Positions 1 to 3,898 of a stretch of DNA of 5,104 nucleotides are shown here, one piece after another. The stretch comes from an uncultured Pseudomonadota bacterium (GTDB lineage: Bacteria; Desulfobacterota_B; Binatia; UBA9968), in contig CAMLCX010000384.1 of NCBI GenBank assembly GCA_946478635.1, forward strand, positions 1 through 5,104. The letters run 5' to 3'. Position numbers and translations under genes: made by a program. The stretch's first letter is position 1. Each line of letters starts with the position of its first letter. The notes below the pieces were generated by a model that saw only the letters and a list, made by a program, of their open reading frames with translations, searched no databases and was not told where the DNA came from.

Positions 1-165
1 TTCAGGCACACGCTGGCGATTCCGCTCGATGCGCCGCGGCGTTTCGAGTTCGTCAACGCGGGGTTGAATGTTTTTATTCACGAGGAAGAGCACTGGATGC
101 TCCTCACCTGGGGCGACGTGAGTCATCTGGCGCCGGGGGCGACGAGCGAAGGGGATGATCCGTGA
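1..165 (+). CDS. Histidine phosphatase (phosphoglycerate mutase-like) family protein, C-terminal fragment
   Basis: An open frame enters from the left edge and ends at TGA 163-165, leaving 54 residues. The segment FEFVNAGLNVF (residues 15-25), a tryptophan at 32 and a GDVSHL ending (38-43) match the C-terminal pattern of histidine-phosphatase proteins. In those, an 'F.l.NAs..vl' strand is followed by 'W.L..lND..HL'. The preceding stretch, FRHTLAIPLDAPRRF, fits the usual segment before that strand. Such enzymes are soluble phosphohydrolases or mutases that use a phosphohistidine intermediate. The diagnostic N-terminal RHG motif lies outside the window, so catalytic competence and substrate cannot be judged. 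The aspartate of the usual 'LND' is kept, but the preceding residues (WGD) are atypical. A GC hairpin starts two bases after the stop. The family call is based on a short tail and is moderately secure. Confidence 0.6.
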   Translation, partial: FRHTLAIPLDAPRRFEFVNAGLNVFIHEEEHWMLLTWGDVSHLAPGATSEGDDP

Positions 166-166
166 A

Positions 167-184
167 TGCCGCCTTTTGGCGGCA
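167..184. terminator. Strong hairpin after the phosphatase stop, possible bidirectional terminator
   Basis: Bases 167-173 (TGCCGCC) and 178-184 (GGCGGCA) form a perfect 7-bp stem, six pairs of it G-C, closed by a TTTT loop. It begins one base after the TGA at 163-165. It also lies in the convergent gap downstream of the minus-strand carboxyltransferase. There is no T-run after the stem on the plus strand and none on the minus strand, so it is not a classical intrinsic terminator. It may act as a U-less terminator or as a 3'-end RNA stabiliser. The stem is directly visible; the role is inferred. Confidence 0.4.
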
Positions 185-259
185 GCTCCAATCGTTCAAC
201 TATCCGCTGCGCGGTGTTCCAATCGTTCCAGTCGTTCAAAACGTTCCAATCGTTTCGGT
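184..259 (+). repeat. Degenerate 9-bp tandem repeat array (consensus CGTTCCAAT)
   Basis: Two units lie at 184-201 (AGCTCCAAT, CGTTCAACT). Five units lie at 215-259 (TGTTCCAAT, CGTTCCAGT, CGTTCAAAA, CGTTCCAAT, CGTTTCGGT). An unrelated 13-bp stretch separates the two blocks. The first unit overlaps the last base of the neighbouring hairpin. A second array with the same period, consensus and orientation lies at 1806-1841, on the other side of the carboxyltransferase gene. No protein-coding role is apparent. Confidence 0.8.
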
Positions 260-299
260 AGAACCCCTAACTCCAGACGCGAGACTCTAGACATTAGAC
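258..299 (-). repeat. Heptanucleotide tandem repeat array after the carboxyltransferase stop
   Basis: Read on the minus strand, four clear 7-bp units start 8 bases after the TGA at 310-308: GTCTAAT (299-293), GTCTAGA (292-286), GTCTCGC (285-279) and GTCTGGA (278-272). Two weaker units follow, GTTAGGG and GTTCTAC (271-258). The units share GTCTNNN, close to the GTTTNGA consensus of the array at 3860-3894. Heptanucleotide repeats of this general sort (short tandemly repeated repetitive sequences) are known from other bacteria such as filamentous cyanobacteria. No homology to those is claimed. Confidence 0.75.
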
Positions 300-307
300 C
301 AACCCGA

Positions 308-1783
308 TCAGGGTGCGGTTCCGACGCGGGAGCGTTTCTCCATCCGGATCGAGAATCCCGGCTGTTTGATATAAATCTGATTCGACTCTTTGCGTTTGGC
401 CAGTTGCTCGATGATCTTTACCAGCGGCTGGGTCGCATCCAGATAGTCGCGCGGCTTGCCGCCGTTGGGCAGAGCTTTTACGTAATCCTCGCCGGCAAAG
501 TAATGCAATATGAGATCTTCGTCGGACAGATTCACCCCGTATTTTTGCCGCAGCTCGTGCAACGACGGTTCGGGTTGTTCCCAGTGCGTCCATTCCCTGG
601 CGCGCGGGCGACTCAGGATCTTATCTCTCACGTTCTTGTCCATGACCTCGACGGCTTCCCGGCCCCAGATGCCCAGAGCATACTGAATGACTTGATCCGG
701 GACCTCTTTATAACGTTCGCCGACGATGACGTTGATCGCGGCTTGAGTGCCGACGAACTGCGACAGCGGCGTTACCATGATCGGATAACCGAAGTCCTTG
801 CGCACTACGCCGGATTCTTCCAACGACGCTTCCATCAAGTGTTCTTTGCCGACGATTTTTAACTGATGGCGCATGTTGGAAATCATGCCGCCGGGCACTT
901 GGTGTTGGTACATCGATTCGTCGTACTCCATCGGTTTGCCGATAGGCAGGCCGTCCCGCTTGGCGACTTCGGTGAAATGTTTCACCACCGGTTCGAGCGG
1001 TTTCAAGTCGACCTGTGGGTCATAACCGAGGGCCTTTAGATTATTCGCGATATTGAATACCGAAGGCTGTGACGAGCCGTTGGCGAGCGGGGGGATGGCG
1101 GTATGCAGAATGCGCATGCCGAGCTTGACGCCTTCCAGATAATTCAACGGCGCCTGGCCGCTGTTGCAGTGGGCATGAAATTCCACGGGGATGTCGCCGG
1201 CGGCTTTGAGCACGACCGGTATCAACGTGCGCGCCCGGTCCGGCGTGAGCAGGCCACCGACGTCTTTGAAGCAGATTCTCCACGGCTTGGCGGCCGCCGC
1301 TTCCCTGGCTTTGCGTGCGTAGTATTCGTCGGTGTGGCGCGGCGAGACGGAATAGATAAGATTGGCTACCGTGTCCATGCCATGCTTTTTGAGATCGTCT
1401 ATTTCTTCTTTGAATGCGGCGTAGTCGTTCCAGCAATTCGATGTGCGGGTCAAAGTGAGACCGTAGGAAACCAGCCGTTCAACTAACAGCTTGAGAATGC
1501 AGTGCGGCGTCTTTTCGAAGGCGCTGTGCATGCCGCCGTGGTAGCGCAGTCGGGTTTTCTTGATCCGCTTGGTGCCTTCTTTGAGCCAGTACCAGGGGTT
1601 CTCTTTATGCTCGCGGACATATTTCTTAAAGATCACGCTGAGGAAGAATTCCATGGATTCGAAGCCGGCTTCGTCCATATGCGGCAGCGCCGGCAGCATG
1701 GAACCGATCTTCATGTTCAATGCCCAAAGACTCTGGTTGCCGTCGCGCACGGTGGTGTCGATGAATTTAACCTCGTTGGTCAT
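308..1783 (-). CDS. Biotin-dependent carboxyltransferase-like protein (PycB / OadA / transcarboxylase 5S family), no biotinyl domain
   Basis: This 491-residue protein has the TIM-barrel carboxyltransferase fold, which moves a carboxyl group between biotin and an acyl acceptor. The metal and catalytic residues look intact: DTTVRD (9-14), the lysine that is carbamylated in this family at K173 in FKDVGGLLTP, the metal-binding histidines H203 and H205 in HAHCNSG, and the catalytic threonine T338 in VTPLSQFVG. SSQPS (237-241) and PGGMISN (297-303) are also present. The PYC_OADA-like C-terminal domain follows, at about 345-450. There is no lysine-containing biotinyl domain (MKM) at the C-terminus. 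The length matches transcarboxylase 5S (about 500 residues), not OadA or PycB (about 570-600). Motifs that bind pyruvate in relatives (GGATFD, RGxN) are replaced, so the substrate is uncertain. The ATG at 1783 is preferred because GGAAGGA lies just upstream. A longer reading would need TTG at 1822 and would translate repeats. No biotin carboxylase partner is adjacent. Confidence 0.88.
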   Translation of the reverse strand: MTNEVKFIDTTVRDGNQSLWALNMKIGSMLPALPHMDEAGFESMEFFLSVIFKKYVREHKENPWYWLKEGTKRIKKTRLRYHGGMHSAFEKTPHCILKLLVERLVSYGLTLTRTSNCWNDYAAFKEEIDDLKKHGMDTVANLIYSVSPRHTDEYYARKAREAAAAKPWRICFKDVGGLLTPDRARTLIPVVLKAAGDIPVEFHAHCNSGQAPLNYLEGVKLGMRILHTAIPPLANGSSQPSVFNIANNLKALGYDPQVDLKPLEPVVKHFTEVAKRDGLPIGKPMEYDESMYQHQVPGGMISNMRHQLKIVGKEHLMEASLEESGVVRKDFGYPIMVTPLSQFVGTQAAINVIVGERYKEVPDQVIQYALGIWGREAVEVMDKNVRDKILSRPRAREWTHWEQPEPSLHELRQKYGVNLSDEDLILHYFAGEDYVKALPNGGKPRDYLDATQPLVKIIEQLAKRKESNQIYIKQPGFSIRMEKRSRVGTAP

Positions 1784-1793
1784 TCTTCCTTCC
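1784..1793 (-). promoter_or_regulatory. Ribosome binding site that fixes the carboxyltransferase start
   Basis: On the minus strand, GGAAGGAAGA directly precedes the ATG at 1783-1781. The purine core GGAAGGA (1793-1787) is a good Shine-Dalgarno match. Its 3' edge is close to the start codon (3 bases), while its first GGA is 7 bases away. The alternative starts ATG 1795 and TTG 1822 have no comparable purine tract upstream. Confidence 0.6.
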
Positions 1794-1805
1794 ATCAGAG
1801 AAGCG

Positions 1806-1841
1806 CGTTCAAATCGTTCCAATCGTTCAAGCTGTTCAAGT
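1806..1841 (+). repeat. 9-bp tandem repeat array upstream of the carboxyltransferase start
   Basis: Four contiguous 9-bp units are visible: CGTTCAAAT (1806-1814), CGTTCCAAT (1815-1823), CGTTCAAGC (1824-1832) and TGTTCAAGT (1833-1841). They have the same period, consensus and orientation as the array at 184-259. On the minus strand they occupy about 23 to 58 bases upstream of the ATG at 1783, that is, the leader or promoter of the carboxyltransferase. Because 9 is a multiple of 3, the frame stays open through them and reads as Glu/Arg-rich peptide. Confidence 0.8.
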
Positions 1842-1881
1842 CGTCGATCAGAGCCGAGAACTGGTATTTACCAAATCAGCT

Positions 1882-1946
1882 TTGAAACTGGCTTTGCGGT
1901 TTATTATCTCTATAAATTCTTAAAGCATAGATCAAACGGAGGAAAG
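1882..1946 (+). promoter_or_regulatory. AT-rich promoter-like stretch and ribosome binding site before the YjbQ gene
   Basis: This is the most AT-rich stretch of the divergent spacer, and it must serve yjbQ and possibly the divergent carboxyltransferase. TTGAAA (1882-1887) resembles a -35 box and TATAAA (1911-1916) a -10 box. Their 23-bp spacing is too long for a standard sigma-70 promoter, so the elements may not belong together. GGAGGAAAG (1938-1946) is a strong Shine-Dalgarno sequence 7-11 bases before the ATG at 1954. The ribosome binding site is convincing; the promoter boxes are tentative. Confidence 0.4.
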
Positions 1947-1953
1947 AATTATC

Positions 1954-2373
1954 ATGAAAAGTTACCGTAAAGAGCTGTGGTTCAATACGCCGACCCGCGT
2001 GGCGTTCATCAATATTACGGATCAAGTGCAGGGATGCATCGCCGAAAGCGGCATCAAACAAGGGCTGGCCCTGGCCAACGCCATGCATATCACGGCGTCG
2101 GTGTTCATCAATGACGACGAATCGGGATTGCATCATGACTATGGCGTTTGGCTGGAGAAACTCGCTCCGCATGAACCGCTCAAACAATATCGCCACAACG
2201 ACACCGGGGAAGACAATGCCGATGCGCATATCAAACGGCAGGTGATGGGGCGAGAGGTTGTCGTGGCGATCACCGAGGGCAAACTCGACTTCGGCCCATG
2301 GGAGCAAATCTTCTACGGCGAGTTCGATGGCCGGCGGCGCAAGCGGGTGCTGGTGAAAATCATTGGTGAGTAA
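1954..2373 (+). CDS. yjbQ: YjbQ / UPF0047 family protein (secondary thiamine-phosphate synthase-like)
   Basis: This 139-residue protein is full length for the family and has no signal peptide or membrane segment. Family signatures occur in order: [11 protein letters not shown] (44-54), D62, LAPHEP (70-75), YRHN (79-82), [12 protein letters not shown] (88-99), [12 protein letters not shown] (108-119) and [13 protein letters not shown] (122-134). H45, H81 and H92 are the conserved histidines. Known members form compact soluble oligomers, and E. coli YjbQ has weak thiamine-phosphate synthase activity; the true cellular role is unsettled. The HITA and FGPWEQ variants replace the more common HTTA and LGTWQ. 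They appear typical of one well-conserved subfamily (recalled, not searched). The start is supported by GGAGGAAAG at 1938-1946. The next gene is co-oriented 88 bp downstream. A link to thiamine metabolism here is inferred only from the family; no other thi gene is present. Confidence 0.92.
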   Translation: MKSYRKELWFNTPTRVAFINITDQVQGCIAESGIKQGLALANAMHITASVFINDDESGLHHDYGVWLEKLAPHEPLKQYRHNDTGEDNADAHIKRQVMGREVVVAITEGKLDFGPWEQIFYGEFDGRRRKRVLVKIIGE

Positions 2374-2429
2374 ACGGGATTAGCACCACGAACCGGCTTT
2401 CCGGCAGGAGCGCAACTTTTCCGCATGCG

Positions 2430-2458
2430 TTGACCCTGGCGCGGATGGCCGGTATCGT
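2430..2458 (+). promoter_or_regulatory. Candidate sigma-70 promoter for the RNA methyltransferase gene
   Basis: TTGACC (2430-2435) and TATCGT (2453-2458) are separated by exactly 17 bp. They match the -35 and -10 consensus at 5/6 and 4/6 positions. Transcription would then start at about 2464-2466, at the tandem GTG codons that begin the reading frame, giving a leaderless or nearly leaderless message. No clear Shine-Dalgarno sequence precedes that start, which is consistent. A chance match cannot be excluded. Confidence 0.35.
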
Positions 2459-2461
2459 TCG

Positions 2462-3706
2462 GTGGTGGAAAGAAGATTCAGCAAGCCTTCGCGTTCCCGG
2501 TCTCAGCCGGTCCAACGCCAGGATTTTTCATTACCCGCACGCGTCGAGTATGAAGCGTATTGTCCGCATTTTCCTAATTGCGTTGGCTGCCCGTTCATCA
2601 AAGTCCCGTATCCGGAACAATTGTTGAGAAAGCGCGCAATCGTCAGCCGCGCCCTATCTGATTACTCTGCGCTTGCCAGCGCCGAAGTAACGCCGGTAGT
2701 CGCGTCGCCGCAACGTTTGGGCTATCGCGCGCGCGTGAAACTGGTCGTGCGCAAGAACCGCGATCAAATCGCCATGGGCCTCTACGTGCCCCACACCCAT
2801 CGAGTCATCGACATCTCAGCGTGTCCGGTTCATCCCCGGCAGGTAAACCAGGTCGTGGTGTACCTCAAGAAGAAGGTCCTAGAGTTGGGAATTGCGCCGT
2901 ACGACGAGCGCGACGATAGCGGTGATTTACGCTATCTCGATTTTCGTTTCAGCGTCGCGCGCCATGAGCTCAGCCTGACTCTGGTGACTCGCCATGCCTC
3001 CTTTCCACAGGGCGCGCCGTTGACGAGAGCTCTCTTGCAACGGTTTCCGTTTATGACCGGTGTCATTCAAAACGTCAATGACAAGCGCGGCAACGTGATC
3101 TGGGGAGAAAATTTTCGAACCCTCGGCGGACGCGACACCATCATGGAACGGGTCGGCGATTTGAAGCTCGTGTTTCCCGCCGGCACGTTCTCGCAGGCCA
3201 ATCCGTTCACGGCACGCAAGCTCTATGAGCGAGTTTGCGAGCTCGCGGCGTTGAAAGGCGGAGAAACGGTGCTCGACCTTTACTGCGGAGTGGGTCCGAT
3301 CTCGCTTTATCTCTCGGTGGCGGCGCGCCAGGTATGGGCCGTAGACGACAGCGAATTGGCGATTACCACGGCCAAACAGAATGCGCGGCGCAATGGGCGC
3401 GGCAATTGCCGTTTCATCGCAGGCGACGTCGCAACAACGCTAGCGCAACTGACAAAGGACTTGCCCCGGATCGACCTGCTGGTTCTCAATCCACCGCGCA
3501 AGGGAATCAAACCCGCGGCGCTGGATGCGGTTCTCGCGGCGGGCGCGCCGAGGATTATTTATGTCTCGTGCGAACCGCGCAGCCTGGCGCGCGATCTCGA
3601 CCGCTTGCTGGCGGCCAACTATCGAGTCGAAAACATCCAGCCGTTCGATATGTTTCCGCAGACCGAAGAAGTAGAAACCGTGGTCCTTCTGGCCAAGGCA
3701 CAATAG
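2462..3706 (+). CDS. Fe-S-containing RNA (uracil-5-)-methyltransferase, RlmC/RlmD (RumB/RumA) type
   Basis: This 414-residue, SAM-dependent enzyme of the TrmA/RumA family is predicted to make 5-methyluridine in RNA, most likely 23S rRNA. Cysteines C34, C40 and C43 (C-x5-C-x2-C) plus C121 match the four [4Fe-4S] ligands of RumA. The SAM-binding motif I is DLYCGVG (272-278). NPPRKG (343-348) follows, then the catalytic nucleophile C370 in VSCEPRSLARD. The C-terminal FDMFPQTEEVETVVLL (395-410) carries the likely general base E405. There is no N-terminal TRAM domain, and the 88-bp gap to yjbQ leaves no room for one. NPPR rather than DPPR, together with FDMFP, resembles E. coli RlmC more than RlmD. 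RlmC methylates U747 and RlmD U1939; the target here cannot be assigned, so no symbol is given. The frame is open back to TAG 2381, and the only start codons are GTG 2462 and GTG 2465. The start is therefore less certain than the family. Confidence 0.9.
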   Translation: MVERRFSKPSRSRSQPVQRQDFSLPARVEYEAYCPHFPNCVGCPFIKVPYPEQLLRKRAIVSRALSDYSALASAEVTPVVASPQRLGYRARVKLVVRKNRDQIAMGLYVPHTHRVIDISACPVHPRQVNQVVVYLKKKVLELGIAPYDERDDSGDLRYLDFRFSVARHELSLTLVTRHASFPQGAPLTRALLQRFPFMTGVIQNVNDKRGNVIWGENFRTLGGRDTIMERVGDLKLVFPAGTFSQANPFTARKLYERVCELAALKGGETVLDLYCGVGPISLYLSVAARQVWAVDDSELAITTAKQNARRNGRGNCRFIAGDVATTLAQLTKDLPRIDLLVLNPPRKGIKPAALDAVLAAGAPRIIYVSCEPRSLARDLDRLLAANYRVENIQPFDMFPQTEEVETVVLLAKAQ

Positions 3707-3787
3707 AAGATTGCAACAGTTCCGTAACGATTAAGTATTCTTACGAATGATTGTCGCTATTTTTTCCGACCTTTACGGCCGTGGCGT

Positions 3788-3813
3788 CCCTTCGACTTCG
3801 CTCAGCACATGGT
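3788..3813. repeat. Copy of a widespread dispersed repeat with core CCTTCGACTTCGCTCAG
   Basis: The 17-base core at 3789-3805, followed by CACATGG, matches a short sequence I recall as recurring in spacers of many unrelated bacterial genomes. Its usual forms are CCTTCGACTTCGCTCAGG or CCTTCGACAAGCTCAGG followed by a GGACAGGC-like tail. Only one copy is present here, so repeat status rests on recollection and not on this window. It lies between two convergent genes, as REP-like elements often do. Confidence 0.45.
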
Positions 3814-3859
3814 TTGCGGGAGATATTCCGAGTTTCCGATGCTGCGCTGGATTAACTGC

Positions 3860-3894
3860 AGGGAACTCAAAACTACAAACTCGAAACTCGAAAC
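3860..3894 (-). repeat. Heptanucleotide tandem repeat array after the transporter stop
   Basis: Read on the minus strand, the units begin 4 bases after the TAA at 3901-3899: GTTTCGA (3894-3888), GTTTCGA (3887-3881), GTTTGTA (3880-3874), GTTTTGA (3873-3867) and a weaker GTTCCCT (3866-3860). The consensus GTTTNGA is closely related to the GTCTNGA-like units that follow the carboxyltransferase stop. Confidence 0.8.
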
Positions 3895-3898
3895 TGGC

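Larger units (their letters stand above)
3707..3898. other. Convergent spacer with no gene
   Basis: These 192 bases separate the plus-strand methyltransferase stop from the minus-strand transporter stop. They contain a T6 run (3760-3765), a short ACGGCCGT palindrome (3775-3782), a dispersed-repeat core (3788-3813) and a heptamer array (3860-3894). No coding frame resembles a protein. No stem followed by a T-run, as expected of an intrinsic terminator, is visible on either strand. Confidence 0.6.

Noticed and set aside
155..862. A 235-codon plus-strand open frame crossing the first spacer and the 3' part of the carboxyltransferase gene.
   Set aside because: It lies mostly antisense to a well-supported gene. 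Its start falls inside the phosphatase tail, its first part translates tandem repeats, and its product has no recognisable family motif.
1103..1885. Plus-strand open frames of about 127 codons opposite the carboxyltransferase gene.
   Set aside because: They are antisense shadows of a GC-rich gene whose own frame carries all the family motifs. No ribosome binding site or family match was seen.
1884..1894. An 11-base identity (GAAACTGGCTT) shared by the yjbQ upstream region and the end of the transporter spacer (3890-3900).
   Set aside because: A few 11-base matches are expected by chance in a 5-kb window. The second copy runs into the transporter stop codon, so no functional pairing is supported.
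1876..2307. A 143-codon minus-strand open frame overlapping yjbQ.
   Set aside because: The plus-strand yjbQ frame matches a conserved family over its full length and has a strong ribosome binding site. The antisense frame matches nothing.
2430..2627. A 65-codon frame overlapping the start of the methyltransferase gene, considered as a frameshifted N-terminal TRAM domain.
   Set aside because: Its translation does not resemble a TRAM domain, and the gap after yjbQ is too short to hold one. The main frame already includes the RVEYEAYCPHF segment expected just before the Fe-S cysteines.
3235..3750. A 171-codon plus-strand frame inside and past the methyltransferase gene.
   Set aside because: It is an out-of-frame shadow rich in Arg and Gly. 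The true frame in this stretch carries the SAM-binding and catalytic motifs.
3723..3782. Possible intrinsic terminator after the methyltransferase gene (CGTAA/TTACG pairing, T6 run, CGACC/GGCCG pairing).
   Set aside because: The T-run is not placed immediately after a stable stem on either strand. The available stems are only about 5 bp or have long loops.
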